Notes: generated by a model not told the origin, from the letters alone. A DNA stretch of 64,000 nt from Sphingosinicella sp. BN140058 (GCF_004135585.1 NZ_CP035501.1:1475001-1539000); one strand, 5' to 3'. Positions 8,115 through 18,656 are shown, counted from the first letter of the stretch. Numbers and translations: made by a program.

Positions 8115-9692
8115 ATGCCCAAGGTACTTATTTCCGATCAGATGGATCCCAAGGCCGCCGAAGTGTTCCGCGCGGCGGGTGTCGAAGTCGACGAGATTAC
8201 CGGCCTCAGCAAGGACGAGCTGAAGGCGATCATCGGTCAGTATGACGGGCTCGCGATCCGCTCGGCGACCAAGGTCACGCCGGACGTGCTCGAGGCCGCG
8301 ACCAATTTGAAGGTCGTCGGCCGGGCCGGCATCGGCGTCGACAATGTCGACATCCCCGCCGCGTCCGCACGCGGCGTCGTCGTCATGAACACGCCGTTCG
8401 GCAATTCGATCACCACCGCCGAGCACGCCATCGCCTTGATGTTCGCGCTGGCCCGCGAGCTTCCGGCCGCGGACAGCTCGACCCAGGCCGGCAAGTGGGA
8501 GAAGAACCGCTTCATGGGCGTCGAGCTCACCGGCAAGACGCTCGGCCTGATCGGCGCCGGCAATATCGGCTCGATCGTCGCCGACCGGGCGCTCGGCCTC
8601 AAGATGAAGGTGATCGCCTACGATCCGTTCCTCACCGCCGAACGCGCGGTGGCGCTCGGCATCGAGAAGGTCGAACTGGACGATCTGCTCGCACGGGCCG
8701 ACTTCATCACCCTGCATACGCCGCTCACCGATCAGACCCGCAACATCCTCAGCCGCGAGAATCTGGCCAAGACCAAAGCGGGCGTGCGCATCATCAACTG
8801 CGCGCGGGGCGGCCTGATCGATGAAGCGGCGCTCAAGGAAGCGCTGGAGAGCGGCCATGTCGCCGGCGCCGCGCTCGACGTCTTCGTCGAGGAACCGGCC
8901 AAGCAGAACCCGTTGTTCGGCACCCAGAATCTCGTCGCGACGCCGCATCTCGGCGCCTCGACCACGGAGGCGCAGGTCAACGTCGCCATCCAGGTTGCCG
9001 AACAGATGTCTGAATTCCTGACCCGCGGCGGCGTCACCAACGCGCTCAACATGCCGTCGCTGTCCGCAGAGGAAGCCCCGAAGCTCAAGCCCTACATGGC
9101 GCTTGCCGAAAAGCTCGGCGCGATCGTCGGCCAGCTCGAGGGTGAAAAGGCCAGCGCGATCGCGATCGAGGTCGAGGGTGCCGCGGCGCAGCTCAACCAG
9201 AAGCCGATCACCGGGGCGGTGCTCGCCGGCTTCATGGGCGTCTATTCTCAGACGGTGAACATGGTCAACGCGCCGTTCCTCGCCAAGGAGCGCGGCCTCG
9301 ACGTGCGCGAAGTGCGGCATGATCGCGAGGGCGACTACCACACGCTGGTGCGCGTCACGATCACCACGCCGGAAGGCCAGAAATCGGTTGCCGGCACCTT
9401 GTTCGCGAACGCCGCGCCGCGTCTGGTCGAGATTTTCGGCATCCGCGTCGAGGCGGAGCTCGAGAACGACATGATTTACATCGTCAACGAGGACGCACCG
9501 GGCTTCATCGGCCGGCTCGGAACCCTGCTCGGGGAATCCGGGATCAACATCGCCACCTTCAACCTCGGCCGCCGCGCGGCCGGCGGCGAGGCGGTCGCTC
9601 TGATCTCGGTCGACAGTCCGGTCGGCCAGGAGTCCGCGGCGCGGATCAAGGCCATTCCGGGCGTCCGCATCGCCACCCCGCTGCGCTTCTGA
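8115..9692 (+). CDS. serA: D-3-phosphoglycerate dehydrogenase
   Basis: A 525-residue, long-form SerA catalysing the first step of serine synthesis (3-phosphoglycerate to 3-phosphohydroxypyruvate with NAD). The N-terminal half has the D-isomer dehydrogenase fold with the NAD loop GKTLGLIGAGNIGSIVADRA and the catalytic pair region GGLIDEAAL. A regulatory intervening domain follows, and an ACT domain closes the protein (residues about 452-525, with DAPGFIGRLGTLLGE), typical of serine-responsive control. Start ATG has purine-rich GGAGAGGAGGAAAGG ahead of it, part of which belongs to the right repeat arm. Operonic with serC. Confidence 0.97.
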   Translation: MPKVLISDQMDPKAAEVFRAAGVEVDEITGLSKDELKAIIGQYDGLAIRSATKVTPDVLEAATNLKVVGRAGIGVDNVDIPAASARGVVVMNTPFGNSITTAEHAIALMFALARELPAADSSTQAGKWEKNRFMGVELTGKTLGLIGAGNIGSIVADRALGLKMKVIAYDPFLTAERAVALGIEKVELDDLLARADFITLHTPLTDQTRNILSRENLAKTKAGVRIINCARGGLIDEAALKEALESGHVAGAALDVFVEEPAKQNPLFGTQNLVATPHLGASTTEAQVNVAIQVAEQMSEFLTRGGVTNALNMPSLSAEEAPKLKPYMALAEKLGAIVGQLEGEKASAIAIEVEGAAAQLNQKPITGAVLAGFMGVYSQTVNMVNAPFLAKERGLDVREVRHDREGDYHTLVRVTITTPEGQKSVAGTLFANAAPRLVEIFGIRVEAELENDMIYIVNEDAPGFIGRLGTLLGESGINIATFNLGRRAAGGEAVALISVDSPVGQESAARIKAIPGVRIATPLRF

Positions 9693-9714
9693 TCGCCTTT
9701 TCTGCCTCTCCTCC

Positions 9715-9782
9715 CCTCCACGGCTTCGTGGGGGATGTGGCGCCCGGACTGCGCCCCGCGCGGTCCCAAGATGGCGCCACAT
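9715..9782 (+). terminator. Hairpins downstream of serA
   Basis: Two inverted repeats follow the serA stop. A compact stem pairs CCTCCACG with CGTGGGGG around GCTT (9715-9734, one G-T pair). A wider one pairs ATGTGGCGCC (9735-9744) with GGCGCCACAT (9773-9782). Neither has a clear T tract, so this may be a weak or Rho-assisted terminator, or another dispersed palindromic repeat. Confidence 0.4.
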
Positions 9783-9900
9783 GGGGTGGTCCTTCTTTCC
9801 TGTATTCACGGGAGATGGAGATCTAGGACGAGAAGAACCACCTTGCTGCCCCCTCCACGAAGTCGCAGGCGGGGATGCGTTGATGATCGAGGTCGAAGCC

Positions 9901-10296
9901 ATGAGCATGCTCGCTTCGCTGGTGTTGTGGGCTTTGGCTGCGCCTCCCCCACCTCCTGCCCTGTGTGATCCATTCACGGTGTTCTTCGATACGGAAAGTG
10001 CCAGCCTCTCTGTGCCGGCACGCGCGCTCCTGGAGAATGTCAGGACTGCGGCCGCCGTGACCGGTGCGGAGCCCCTGAAGATCGTCGGCCATGCCGACCG
10101 CGCCGGATCCGAGACGTACAACATGCGCCTTTCCGCACGCCGAGCGGAAGCGGTGAAAGCCTGGCTGCAAGCACGTGGAATATCTCGAAGCCGTATGATC
10201 GTCGACGCTGCCGGCGAGGCCTGGCCGATTGTCGAGACGGAGGATGGCATCGCCCATCCTCGGAATAGGTACGTGTCAATCAGCCTTGGCTGTTGA
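9901..10296 (+). CDS. Small exported OmpA-domain protein
   Basis: A 131-residue protein consisting of a short hydrophobic leader (LASLVLWALA, proline run) and one OmpA/MotB peptidoglycan-binding domain. The domain shows VFFDTESASLSVPARALLEN, IVGHADRAGSETYNMRLSAR with R-A-E-A-V, and a final NRYVSISL strand. It probably sits in the periplasm and contacts peptidoglycan. The start at 9901 is preferred because GAGGT lies eight bases before it; ATG at 9883 is in frame as an alternative. There is no beta-barrel part, so it is not an outer-membrane porin. Confidence 0.8.
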   Translation: MSMLASLVLWALAAPPPPPALCDPFTVFFDTESASLSVPARALLENVRTAAAVTGAEPLKIVGHADRAGSETYNMRLSARRAEAVKAWLQARGISRSRMIVDAAGEAWPIVETEDGIAHPRNRYVSISLGC

Positions 10297-10426
10297 TGAG
10301 ACGGCATCGGTGCGCAGGAATGGTGCGTGCGACGCGCACGAGTCCGAGGGCGAAAGCGCAAACCGCTTTCACGTCGGATGATCCTTCTCTAGAGGCGGCG
10401 CATCCGATTTTCGCGAAGGTAGATAC

Positions 10427-11716
10427 GTGGCCAATGTGACCGTGATCGGCGCCCAATGGGGCGACGAGGGCAAGGGCAAGATCGTCGACTGGCTGTCGAG
10501 CCGGGCCGACGTGGTGGTTCGCTTTCAGGGCGGGCACAATGCGGGGCACACGCTCGTCGTCGGCGAGCAGGTCTACAAATTGTCGCTGCTGCCCTCGGGA
10601 ATCGTCCGGGGGACATTGTCGGTAATCGGCAACGGCGTCGTGCTCGATCCGTGGGCGCTCAGGGCCGAGGTCGAGAAATTGACGGCGCAGGGCGTGGCGA
10701 TCTCGCCTGAAATCCTGCAGATCGCGGACACCTGCCCGCTCATTCTGCCGTTCCACCGCGATCTCGACGCGCTTCGCGAGGATGCGTCAGGCCAGGGCAA
10801 GATCGGCACCACCCGCCGCGGCATCGGCCCGGCCTATGAAGACAAGGTAGGCCGGCGCGCCATCCGTGTCTGCGACCTCGCCCATCTTGGCCAACTGGGC
10901 CCGCAGCTCGACCGTTTGTGCGCCCACCATGACGCGCTGCGCGCCGGTTTCGGCGAACCGCCGATCGATCGCGCTCGGCTGGAGGCGGAGCTCGCCGAGA
11001 TCGCCGATTTCGTGCTGCAATTCGCCGCTCCGGTCTGGCTTCGCCTCAACGCCGCCAAGGCCAAGGGCGAGAAGATGCTGTTCGAGGGCGCGCAGGGCGT
11101 GCTGCTCGACGTCGACCACGGCACCTACCCGTTCGTGACGTCGTCCAACACCATCGCGGGCACGGCCGCGGGCGGCACCGGCCTCGGCCCTTCCGCCGCC
11201 GGTTTCGTGCTCGGCATCGTCAAAGCCTATACGACGCGCGTGGGCGCAGGCCCCTTCCCGACCGAGCTCGAGGACGAGATCGGCCAGCGGTTGGGCGAGC
11301 GAGGCCACGAATTCGGCACCGTCACCGGCCGCAAGCGTCGCTGCGGGTGGTTCGATGCGGTGCTCGTCCGACAATCCTGTGCGGTGTCCGGAGTCACCGG
11401 CATCGCTTTGACCAAGCTCGACGTGCTCGACGGGCTCGAGGAGATTCGCATCTGCACCGGCTACCGGCTGCGCGGCGAAGTGTTCGATCACCTGCCGGCT
11501 CACGCCGCCGATCAGGCTGCGGTCGAGCCGATCTACGAGACGATCGAGGGCTGGTCGCAGTCGACGGCCGGCGCGCGCAGCTGGGCCGAGCTGCCTGCCC
11601 AGGCGATCAAGTACATTCGGCGGATCGAGGAACTGATCCAATGTCCCGTCGCTTTGGTGTCGACCAGTCCCGAGCGCGAAGACACGATCCTGGTGCGGGA
11701 TCCGTTCGCTAACTGA
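10427..11716 (+). CDS. purA: Adenylosuccinate synthetase
   Basis: A 429-residue GTP-dependent enzyme that joins IMP and aspartate to make adenylosuccinate in AMP synthesis. The start [20 protein letters not shown] contains the catalytic Asp and P-loop-like [32 protein letters not shown] and the GTP-binding STSPERED near the C-terminus are all in place. Length is normal. It starts with GTG at 10427. The next gene begins ten bases after its stop, so the methyltransferase may be co-transcribed. Confidence 0.97.
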   Translation: MANVTVIGAQWGDEGKGKIVDWLSSRADVVVRFQGGHNAGHTLVVGEQVYKLSLLPSGIVRGTLSVIGNGVVLDPWALRAEVEKLTAQGVAISPEILQIADTCPLILPFHRDLDALREDASGQGKIGTTRRGIGPAYEDKVGRRAIRVCDLAHLGQLGPQLDRLCAHHDALRAGFGEPPIDRARLEAELAEIADFVLQFAAPVWLRLNAAKAKGEKMLFEGAQGVLLDVDHGTYPFVTSSNTIAGTAAGGTGLGPSAAGFVLGIVKAYTTRVGAGPFPTELEDEIGQRLGERGHEFGTVTGRKRRCGWFDAVLVRQSCAVSGVTGIALTKLDVLDGLEEIRICTGYRLRGEVFDHLPAHAADQAAVEPIYETIEGWSQSTAGARSWAELPAQAIKYIRRIEELIQCPVALVSTSPEREDTILVRDPFAN

Positions 11717-11726
11717 CGGAGCCGCG

Positions 11727-12476
11727 ATGACCACCCGAGACGCGACCGGATTGCTGCCGCGGATCGGGGAAACGCCCGTCATCGATGCTTCCGGCGACCG
11801 ATCGGCGGGCGATTGGGCCGCTCTCCTCGCTTACGGCGCGATCACCTGGCCGTGGCTGCTGAAGGGGCTGAGCGGCGGCTCGGAGGCCCAGCGGCGACAT
11901 CTGCTGCACCGGCTCGACCTCCCTGCAGATGCCTTGCCCAATCTCGGCTCGTGGAAGGCCGACGCCGGCCTGCTGACCCTGATCGTGGATCACATCCTCG
12001 CCAACCGTCCCAGGCTGGTGGTCGAATTCGGCACCGGTGCCTCCACCCTCGTCATCGCCAGGGCGCTTCAGAAAGCGGGCGGCGGCCGTCTGATCAGCTT
12101 CGAGCAGCATGCGGATTTCGTCGACGCGACGCGGCGCTGGCTTTCCGACCACGGACTCGAAGCCGATCTCCGCGCGGTGCCGCTGCGCCCCTCGCCGGAC
12201 GGGTGGCCGGGCCTCTGGTATGCCCACGGCCCGCTGCCGCACGACATCGACATGATGCTGATCGACGGGCCGCCATGGACGATTCATCCGCTCACCCGCG
12301 GCGCCGCGGCTTCGCTGTTCGACCACATCGCCCCCGGGGGCACCCTGTTCCTCGACGATGCGGCGCGGCCCGGCGAGCGGATCGTCGCCAGGCGATGGCG
12401 CAAGGCGCGGCCGGATTTCGATTTCCGGATGTGGAAAGGCGGCACCAAGGGAACGCTGATCGCCACGCGGCGCTGA
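11727..12476 (+). CDS. Class I SAM-dependent methyltransferase-like protein
   Basis: A 249-residue soluble protein with a Rossmann-type methyltransferase core. Motif I appears as LVVEFGTGASTLVIARAL (about residues 94-111), an acidic strand end at LISFEQH, motif IV-like IDMMLIDGPPW, then GGTLFLDDA. It resembles methyltransferases acting on small molecules or glycan precursors, but the substrate is unknown. It lies ten bases downstream of purA and ends at a long palindromic repeat shared with the convergent aroC. Confidence 0.8.
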   Translation: MTTRDATGLLPRIGETPVIDASGDRSAGDWAALLAYGAITWPWLLKGLSGGSEAQRRHLLHRLDLPADALPNLGSWKADAGLLTLIVDHILANRPRLVVEFGTGASTLVIARALQKAGGGRLISFEQHADFVDATRRWLSDHGLEADLRAVPLRPSPDGWPGLWYAHGPLPHDIDMMLIDGPPWTIHPLTRGAAASLFDHIAPGGTLFLDDAARPGERIVARRWRKARPDFDFRMWKGGTKGTLIATRR

Positions 12477-12478
12477 CA

Positions 12479-12616
12479 GCCCTCACCCTCCCAAGCCTGC
12501 GGCTTGGGCCCCTCCCTCTCCCCAAATGGGAGAGGAGGTTGCGCTCCTTGCGTTTTTCCCTCTCCCGCTTCGGGGAGAGGGAGGGACCCGCCGCGAAGCG
12601 GTGGGAGGGTGAGGGC
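12479..12616. repeat. Long palindromic repeat between convergent genes
   Basis: The outer arms are perfect complements over 15 bases (12479-12493 and 12602-12616, GCCCTCACCCTCCCA / reverse complement). Inside them are sub-hairpins (AAGCCTGCGGCTT; CCGCCGCGAAGCGG) and a second pair of arms, CCCTCCCTCTCCCC / GGGGAGAGGGAGGG. It fills almost the whole gap between the stop codons of the methyltransferase and aroC and could act as a two-way terminator. The GGGAGAGG motif is shared with the arms of the DUF559 unit. Confidence 0.8.
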
Positions 12617-12622
12617 AGTGGT

Positions 12623-13693
12623 TTACCCCTGCTGCGCTCTCTGCAGCAATTTCTGATCGGCAAGCACCAGCGCCATCATCGCTTCGACCACGGGTGCGCC
12701 GCGTATGCCGACGCAAGGATCATGCCGGCCGCGAGTGACGGCCTCGGCGGCTTCGCCGGACGGGGTGATCGAGGGTACCGGCGTGAGGATCGAGGAGGTC
12801 GGCTTGAACGCGACCCGGACCACCACCGGCTGGCCGGTGGAGATACCGCCGGCGATGCCGCCGGCATGGTTGGCGAGGAACTCGGGACGGCCCCCGGCAC
12901 CCGGTCGCATCGGATCGGCATTATCCTCGCCGCGAAGCCGGGCGGCATCGAAGCCGTCGCCGATCTCGACCCCCTTCACTGCGTTGACCGACATCATCGC
13001 CGCCGCGAGCTCGCTGTCGAGCTTGGCGTAGATCGGCGCGCCCCAGCCGGCGGGGACGCCCGTCGCTACGCATTCGATCACGGCACCAAGTGACGAGCCG
13101 TCCTTCCGGGCGGCATCGACCAGCATCTCCCATCGCGCCGCGGCAGCACGATCGGGGCAGAAAAAGGGATTGTCGTCGATCGCGGCGTCGTCGAACGCTG
13201 CGGGATCGACGCGATCGCCGCCGATTTCGACCACATAGGCGCGGATCGACACTTCGGGCACGACGAGGCGCGCGACGGCCCCGGCGGCGACCCGCGCCGC
13301 CGTCTCCCGCGCCGAGCTGCGGCCGCCGCCACGCCAGTCGCGCGTGCCATATTTGGCGTCATAGGCGTAATCGGCATGGCCGGGGCGATAAGGCGGCGCA
13401 GCGTCGCCGTAATCTTTCGAGCGCTGATCGACATTGTCGATCATCAGGCTGATCGGCGTACCGGTCGTCTTGCCGTCGAACACGCCCGAAAGGATGCGCA
13501 CCTGATCGGGCTCGCGACGCTGGGTGGTGAAGCGGCTGGTTCCCGGGCGGCGCTTGTCGAGCCAGGGCTGGATGTCGGCTTCCGACAGCGGAAGCAACGA
13601 CGGGCAGCCGTCGACCACCGCGCCGAGCGCCGGCCCATGGCTCTCGCCCCATGTGGTGAAGCGAAACACTCGTCCGAACGTGTTGAAGCTCAT
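12623..13693 (-). CDS. aroC: Chorismate synthase
   Basis: A 356-residue enzyme of the last shikimate step, 5-enolpyruvylshikimate-3-phosphate to chorismate with reduced FMN. It begins with the family signature [20 protein letters not shown]. It also contains [34 protein letters not shown] and the late [20 protein letters not shown], and is of normal length. Its start overlaps the upstream GNAT gene by four bases (ATGA), and it is the last gene of a five-gene minus-strand operon that includes fabI. Confidence 0.97.
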   Translation of the reverse strand: MSFNTFGRVFRFTTWGESHGPALGAVVDGCPSLLPLSEADIQPWLDKRRPGTSRFTTQRREPDQVRILSGVFDGKTTGTPISLMIDNVDQRSKDYGDAAPPYRPGHADYAYDAKYGTRDWRGGGRSSARETAARVAAGAVARLVVPEVSIRAYVVEIGGDRVDPAAFDDAAIDDNPFFCPDRAAAARWEMLVDAARKDGSSLGAVIECVATGVPAGWGAPIYAKLDSELAAAMMSVNAVKGVEIGDGFDAARLRGEDNADPMRPGAGGRPEFLANHAGGIAGGISTGQPVVVRVAFKPTSSILTPVPSITPSGEAAEAVTRGRHDPCVGIRGAPVVEAMMALVLADQKLLQRAQQG

Positions 13694-14226
13694 GCGGTCA
13701 GTCCAAGTGCAGTGAAGGCGGGTGCGTAATCTGCCTTGCCGCGCACCGGGTGCGGCGCGTCGCCGAAGGTCAGCGCCATCAGATAAGGTCCGGAATAAGG
13801 GGAGGCAAAGGGCGATGCGGTCTCGGCCGAAAAGCCGAACCGCGCATAATAATCGGGCTCGCCGAGAACGAAGACGATTTGCTCCTTGGTCGCCTTGGCG
13901 ATCGCCAGCCCGCCGCGGATCAGGCTCGTCCCGACGCCGCTGCGCTGCATAGGCGGAAGCACTGCGACCGGCCCGAGGCCGAGCGCGCGAAACGCCCTGC
14001 CGTCGCCTTCGACCTGCATTCGGCTGAGCAGCAGATGACCGATCACCTGACCCTCCTGCTCGGCGACCAGCGAGACGACGACGTCGCGATCGCGGTCGAG
14101 ACGATCGACCAGAGCCGCCTCCGCGGGCGTTGGGAATGCGAGCAGGTGGACCGCACGGATCGCGCCCGCGTCGCGCCGCTCGGCCGGACGTATCGTCCGG
14201 CTGCCGGTCTCGGCATGGCCGCTCAC
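13690..14226 (-). CDS. GNAT family N-acetyltransferase
   Basis: A 178-residue acetyltransferase. The acetyl-CoA motif is present as [20 protein letters not shown] (about residues 83-102), with V-x-x-x-x-[Q]-[R]-x-G-[V]-G spacing. The tail [11 protein letters not shown] is typical of YhbS-like members. The acceptor is not predictable. It overlaps fabI upstream and aroC downstream by four bases each, so all three are translated from one message. Confidence 0.88.
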   Translation of the reverse strand: MSGHAETGSRTIRPAERRDAGAIRAVHLLAFPTPAEAALVDRLDRDRDVVVSLVAEQEGQVIGHLLLSRMQVEGDGRAFRALGLGPVAVLPPMQRSGVGTSLIRGGLAIAKATKEQIVFVLGEPDYYARFGFSAETASPFASPYSGPYLMALTFGDAPHPVRGKADYAPAFTALGLTA

Positions 14227-15026
14227 GTCGTCGAGATGTCCGGCGCGTCCTCCGCCTTCATGCCGACGACATTGTAGCCGGCATCGACGTGATGGATTTC
14301 GCCGGTAACGCCCGAGGCCAGATCGGAGAGCAGATAGAGGCCTGCGCCGCCGACATCGTCGATCGTCACGTTGCGGCGGAGCGGGCTGTTATACTCGTTC
14401 CACTTCAGGATGTAGCGGAAGTCGCCGATGCCGCTCGCCGCAAGCGTCTTGATCGGACCCGCGGAGATTGCGTTGACCCGGATATTCTCGGGCCCGAGAT
14501 CCATCGCGAGATATTTGACGCTGGTCTCCAGCGCCGATTTGGCGAGACCCATCACGTTGTAGTGCGGAATCACCTTTTCCGCGCCGTAATAAGAGAGGGT
14601 AAGCAGGCTGCCGCCGTTCGGCATCATCGCACGCGCCCGATTGGCCACGGCGGTGAAGCTGTAGGCGGAGACGTTCATCGTCAGCAGAAAGTTCTCGAGG
14701 CTGGTCTCGACATATTTGCCGCGAAGCTCGTTCTTGTCCGAGAAGCCGATGGCGTGGACGATGAAGTCGATCGTTTCCCAGCGCTCTTTCAGCGCCGCGA
14801 AGGTCGCATCGATCCCCGCCGGATCGGACACGTCGCATTCGATCAGAAAATCGGACCCGAGTTGCTGGGCCAGCGGCGCAACCCGCTTCTGCAGCGCCTC
14901 TCCCTGGTAGGAGAATGCAAGCTCGGCGCCCTGCTCCCCCAATTTCTTGGCAATTCCCCAGGCGAGCGACTTGTCGTTCGCCAGACCCATGATCAGTCCG
15001 CGTTTGCCCGACATCAAACCCGTCAT
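14223..15026 (-). CDS. fabI: Enoyl-[acyl-carrier-protein] reductase (NADH)
   Basis: A 267-residue enzyme of the final reduction of each fatty-acid elongation cycle and the target class of triclosan-type inhibitors. It has [16 protein letters not shown] at the NAD site and the diagnostic Tyr-(6 residues)-Lys catalytic pair in [13 protein letters not shown], preceded by [27 protein letters not shown] follows in its usual place. The start at 15026 overlaps the YihY stop in TAATG, indicating re-initiation; ATG at 15014 is an alternative. Confidence 0.96.
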   Translation of the reverse strand: MTGLMSGKRGLIMGLANDKSLAWGIAKKLGEQGAELAFSYQGEALQKRVAPLAQQLGSDFLIECDVSDPAGIDATFAALKERWETIDFIVHAIGFSDKNELRGKYVETSLENFLLTMNVSAYSFTAVANRARAMMPNGGSLLTLSYYGAEKVIPHYNVMGLAKSALETSVKYLAMDLGPENIRVNAISAGPIKTLAASGIGDFRYILKWNEYNSPLRRNVTIDDVGGAGLYLLSDLASGVTGEIHHVDAGYNVVGMKAEDAPDISTT

Positions 15027-15988
15027 TACGCTTCCCCTACCGCATCCGCTTCGTGCTGCTCCTCTACGCTCGGTTCCGGCGGTTCCGCCAGTGCCGCGTT
15101 GAGCTGTGCGCCGATAACCACGCCGAGCCCGATCACGAAGAAGAAAAACAGGGCGATGATCACGCCGGCAAGGCTGCCATAGGTGAGATCGTAGCCGCCG
15201 AGGCTGGACAGGGCGACTGGCAGCAGGGCGGTGGTCGCGAGCCACCATAAGGTGACGAATAGGGCGCCCGGCCACTTCTTGCACTTCATCTTCCGATAGC
15301 GGCGTGGGGTCAGCGAGACGAAGATGAGGTAGATCGATCCGAACAGGATGAGGCCGGGCACGATCCGGAACAGGGTGAGGAGCCCGATAACGTCTTCCGC
15401 TTGCGGGATCAGCCGGGCGATGAACTGCGTGATGCTCGACAGCAGGATCGAGGCGCTGAACGAGATCAGCATCATCAGCACCGAGGCGACGATCAGCCCG
15501 ATGGAGCCCAGCCTATATTCCCAGAAAGGTGCGCCGCCGGTCACGCCATAGGCGCGCCGCAGGATGTCGCGGATGGTCTCGATGAAGCTGCCCGTCGTCC
15601 AGAGGCCGACGAGCGCGCCCAGCCAGAGAAGATTGCCGGACCGTGCGGCGAGGACGTCGCTGATCGGCTTTCTGAGCACGTCGGCGACGTCGGGCGGCAT
15701 GGTTTGGAGCAGAGCCCCGACGGCCTGCAACCCGCCTTCGGTCTGCCCGAACAGGCGGGCGGCGGCGGCGGCGACGATGACGAACGGGAACACCGTCATC
15801 AGCGAGAGATAGGCGAGATTGCCCGCATGAATGAAGCCGTCGCTGTAGACGCCGAGCGCCACGCGCTTCATCACCTCGAACGGATATTGTCCGGGCCTCA
15901 TTCCGTCCCGCACCCGGCCGAAGCGTTGGCGGGTCTTGGCGAGGCGCTGGCGCCTGGCTTCGGGAGATTCGGGCGATATCGTCTGCAC
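15026..15988 (-). CDS. YihY/BrkB family inner-membrane protein
   Basis: A 320-residue membrane protein with about six transmembrane segments and the YihY family features: GNLAYLSLMTVFPFVIVAAA near the N-terminus, LWTTGSFIETIRDILRRAYG in the middle and a final helix in IIALFFFFVIGLGVVIGAQL. The molecular role of the family is uncertain; it was once labelled ribonuclease BN or virulence factor BrkB. It starts at GTG six bases after the J-domain gene, and its stop overlaps the fabI start. Confidence 0.92.
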   Translation of the reverse strand: MQTISPESPEARRQRLAKTRQRFGRVRDGMRPGQYPFEVMKRVALGVYSDGFIHAGNLAYLSLMTVFPFVIVAAAAARLFGQTEGGLQAVGALLQTMPPDVADVLRKPISDVLAARSGNLLWLGALVGLWTTGSFIETIRDILRRAYGVTGGAPFWEYRLGSIGLIVASVLMMLISFSASILLSSITQFIARLIPQAEDVIGLLTLFRIVPGLILFGSIYLIFVSLTPRRYRKMKCKKWPGALFVTLWWLATTALLPVALSSLGGYDLTYGSLAGVIIALFFFFVIGLGVVIGAQLNAALAEPPEPSVEEQHEADAVGEA

Positions 15989-15994
15989 GAGTGG

Positions 15995-16945
15995 CTAGAC
16001 GCCCAGCCCCGCCCTCGGGTTTCCTTTGCCCTTTCGGCTCCACCCCTCAATAAAGGCGGTAAGCTCTGCATCGCCCGCCGGAATTTCGATCATCAGGGTC
16101 ACCAATTGATCCCCGCGGGTCCCGCTCTTGCCGGTGAATCCCTTGCCCTTGAGGCGAAGCGTCTTGCCGGAGGAGGAGCCCGCCGGGATCGCGACCATCA
16201 CGGGACCGTCGACGGTCGGGACCTTGACCTTGCCGCCGAGCACCGCCTCGTCCAGGCTGATCGGCAGGTCCAGCCGAATATGATCTCCGTCGCGTGTATA
16301 AAAACGGTGCGGACTGATGGCGATGGTGACGATCGCGTCGCCGTTGCCGGCCGCGCCCGGCTGGCCCTGGCCGGCCAGACGGATCTTCGCGCCTTCCTCC
16401 ACGCCCTTGGGCAGCTTGATCGACACGGTCTTGCCGCCCTGCAGGGTGACGCGCTGATCCGCGAGCGTTGCCGCGTCCTCGAAACTGACCGCCAGGCGGT
16501 AGGAAGAATCGGCGCCCTTTTGCGGCGGTGCAGACCGACGTCCGCCAAAACCGCCGAAGCCGCCAAAACCGCCGCGACGCTGCGTACCGCCACCGAACAG
16601 ACCTTCGAACACTTCGGAGAGATCCACTTCCTCGCCGCCGCCGAAGCCCCCCTGCGGCCCCCGCGCATAGCCGCCGCTGCCGCCGGCACCACCGCCGCCG
16701 CCACCGAAATTGAAGCCCCGCGGATTGCCGTCTTCGTCGATCTCGCCGCGATCGTAGCGGGCCCTTTTGTCCTTGTCGGTGAGGATGTCGTACGCCTGCG
16801 TGACCTTGGCGAACTTCTCGGCGGCGGCCGGATTGTCGCGGTTGCGATCCGGATGCAGTTCCTTCGCAAGCTTGCGATATGCCTTCTTGATCGCCGCTTC
16901 GTCGGAATCGCGCTTCACACCGAGAGTTGAATAAAGATCAGCCAT
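15995..16945 (-). CDS. J-domain co-chaperone (DnaJ C-terminal / CbpA-like)
   Basis: A 316-residue co-chaperone of DnaK-type Hsp70. The N-terminal J domain has the catalytic HPD ([11 protein letters not shown], about residues 28-38). A Gly/Phe-rich linker with a long glycine run follows ([16 protein letters not shown]), then two DnaJ C-terminal beta domains. The zinc-finger cysteines of true DnaJ are absent, placing it with CbpA/DjlA-like type II proteins. It is the first gene of the operon leading to fabI and aroC and diverges from pdxH across a palindrome-rich gap. Confidence 0.92.
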   Translation of the reverse strand: MADLYSTLGVKRDSDEAAIKKAYRKLAKELHPDRNRDNPAAAEKFAKVTQAYDILTDKDKRARYDRGEIDEDGNPRGFNFGGGGGGAGGSGGYARGPQGGFGGGEEVDLSEVFEGLFGGGTQRRGGFGGFGGFGGRRSAPPQKGADSSYRLAVSFEDAATLADQRVTLQGGKTVSIKLPKGVEEGAKIRLAGQGQPGAAGNGDAIVTIAISPHRFYTRDGDHIRLDLPISLDEAVLGGKVKVPTVDGPVMVAIPAGSSSGKTLRLKGKGFTGKSGTRGDQLVTLMIEIPAGDAELTAFIEGWSRKGKGNPRAGLGV

Positions 16946-16981
16946 GCGCGCTTCGTTCTCCACCGTGGCCAAAAAGTCCAT

Positions 16982-17030
16982 TGTTGCAATTGGGCAACAG
17001 CCTTGAAATGGGTTCGCGGGCGCGCCCGCG
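16982..17030. promoter_or_regulatory. Two palindromes in the divergent promoter region
   Basis: TGTTGC-AATTGG-GCAACA (16982-16999) is a perfect 6+6 inverted repeat with a six-base spacer. CGCGGGCGCGCCCGCG (17015-17030) is a perfect 16-bp palindrome. Both lie in the 131-bp gap between the J-domain operon and pdxH, where a regulator could control both directions. The first is operator-like; the second may be an RNA hairpin in the pdxH leader. Confidence 0.45.
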
Positions 17031-17076
17031 CAAGCGTCGCCTTGTGCCGATAATCGATCGGCGGCAAAGAGCGGCG

Positions 17077-17655
17077 ATGGCCGACGATCCTCATGCTTTG
17101 TTCGAAACCTGGATGGCGGAGGCCCGGCTCTCGGAGCCGAACGACTCCAATGCGATGGCGTTGGCGACCAGTGACGCGAGCGGTCAGCCTTCGGTACGGA
17201 TGGTGCTGCTCAAGGGCCACGATGCGCGGGGTTTCGTCTTCTATACAAACCTCGACAGCCGCAAGGGCGGCGAGCTTGCCGGTAATCCCCATGCGGCCTT
17301 GCTGTTCCACTGGAAGTCGCTTCGACGGCAGGTGCGGATAGAGGGGCCGGTCGGGCCGGTCGCGGCCGAGGAAGCGGACGCCTATTTCGCCAGCCGCAGC
17401 CGCGACAGCCAGCTCGGCGCATGGGCCTCGGACCAGTCGCGTCCGCTTGATGACCGGGGGACGTTCGAGGCCAGGTACGAGCAGATGCGCCTGCGCTTCG
17501 AAGGTCAGGACGTGCCGCGGCCGCCGCGCTGGTCGGGCTTTCGAGTGGTGCCCGTCCGAATCGAATTCTGGAACGACCGCGCCCACCGCCTTCACGAGCG
17601 ACGCCTGTTTACCCGTAAAGGCGACGGCTGGATCGAGGGCCTGCTGTACCCGTGA
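17077..17655 (+). CDS. pdxH: Pyridoxamine/pyridoxine 5'-phosphate oxidase
   Basis: A 192-residue FMN enzyme that makes pyridoxal 5'-phosphate. It has the usual landmarks: [69 protein letters not shown] and the C-terminal signature R-x-E-F-W. These cover both FMN and substrate contacts. The ATG at 17077 is chosen from the family N-terminus. The stop overlaps the GTG of the cation-efflux gene that follows. Confidence 0.96.
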   Translation: MADDPHALFETWMAEARLSEPNDSNAMALATSDASGQPSVRMVLLKGHDARGFVFYTNLDSRKGGELAGNPHAALLFHWKSLRRQVRIEGPVGPVAAEEADAYFASRSRDSQLGAWASDQSRPLDDRGTFEARYEQMRLRFEGQDVPRPPRWSGFRVVPVRIEFWNDRAHRLHERRLFTRKGDGWIEGLLYP

Positions 17656-18587
17656 GTACGCAGCACGACGCTGCCGCGGATGGCCGCCTGGCCAGGCGGG
17701 CGGCGATTGCAAGCGTCTCTGTCGCTTTGTTCCTGCTCGTGCTCAAGGGCTATGCAGCCCTGGCCACAGGTTCGGTGGCGATGCTCGGCTCGCTGGCCGA
17801 CACCGCCCTCGACGTGCTCGCCTCACTCATCACCCTTTACGGTGTGCGGCTTGCCGCCGAACCGGCCGACGAAGGCCACCGCTTCGGCCATGGCAAGGCG
17901 GAGGCGCTGGCGGCACTCGCCCAAGTCGCCCTGATCACGGTCTCCGCCGTCGGGATCGGCTGGCGTGCCGTCGATCGGCTGATCGCAGGCTCGGCCACCG
18001 CCCAGGCCGAATATGGCATCGGCGTTTCTCTCCTGGCGATCGCGACCACGCTTGCCCTGCTGTCCTACCAGCGGCGGGTGATCGCCCGCACCGGCTCTGT
18101 CGCGATCGAGGCCGATCACGTTCATTACCAGTCGGATCTGCTGCTCAACGCATCGGTGATCGCGGCGCTCGTCGTCGATCAATATCTGGGCGTCAGCGGC
18201 GCGGACTCCCTGTTCGGCATCGTCATCGCGTTGTGGCTGTTGTTCGGAGCGTGGCGGGCATCGGCGCGCGCGATCGACCAGTTGATGGACAGCGAATGGC
18301 CCGAAGACAAACGCCGCCGCTTCATCGAAGCGGCCGCGCGGCATCCCGAGCTCAAGGGGATTCACGATCTGCGCACCCGCACCAGCGGCGCGCACGACTT
18401 CGTCCAGTTCCACGTCTGGGTCGATCCGAAAATGACCGTCGCCGAGGCGCATCGGGTGATGGACGAGGTCGAGCACAAATTGGAGGAGGAATTTCCAGGC
18501 TGCGAGATCCTGATCCACGTCGATCCGGAAGGGCAGATCGATCAGCCCGGCAACACCTTGGCGGAGACGGATCTGACGCCGCGGTGA
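17652..18587 (+). CDS. Cation diffusion facilitator (FieF/CzcD-like)
   Basis: A 311-residue inner-membrane metal/proton antiporter. The N-terminal part holds about six membrane segments with the family signature around [15 protein letters not shown] and [14 protein letters not shown], then the second metal-binding helix at [13 protein letters not shown]. The cytoplasmic C-terminal domain has [20 protein letters not shown]. The Asp/His pattern fits Zn(II) or Fe(II) export, but the metal is not certain. It begins with GTG overlapping the pdxH stop. Confidence 0.93.
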   Translation: MSTQHDAAADGRLARRAAIASVSVALFLLVLKGYAALATGSVAMLGSLADTALDVLASLITLYGVRLAAEPADEGHRFGHGKAEALAALAQVALITVSAVGIGWRAVDRLIAGSATAQAEYGIGVSLLAIATTLALLSYQRRVIARTGSVAIEADHVHYQSDLLLNASVIAALVVDQYLGVSGADSLFGIVIALWLLFGAWRASARAIDQLMDSEWPEDKRRRFIEAAARHPELKGIHDLRTRTSGAHDFVQFHVWVDPKMTVAEAHRVMDEVEHKLEEEFPGCEILIHVDPEGQIDQPGNTLAETDLTPR

Positions 18588-18656
18588 AGGGTCCTGCCCT
18601 GTTCCTCCACGCCGACCTTCGCTAATCCACCGCCGTCAACGCCCCGGAGTGCCTCC

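Noticed and set aside
6471..10361. A 1296-codon minus-strand open frame under serC-serA
   Set aside because: It is the antisense of well-supported serC, DUF559 and serA genes in high-GC DNA; it has no recognisable domain.
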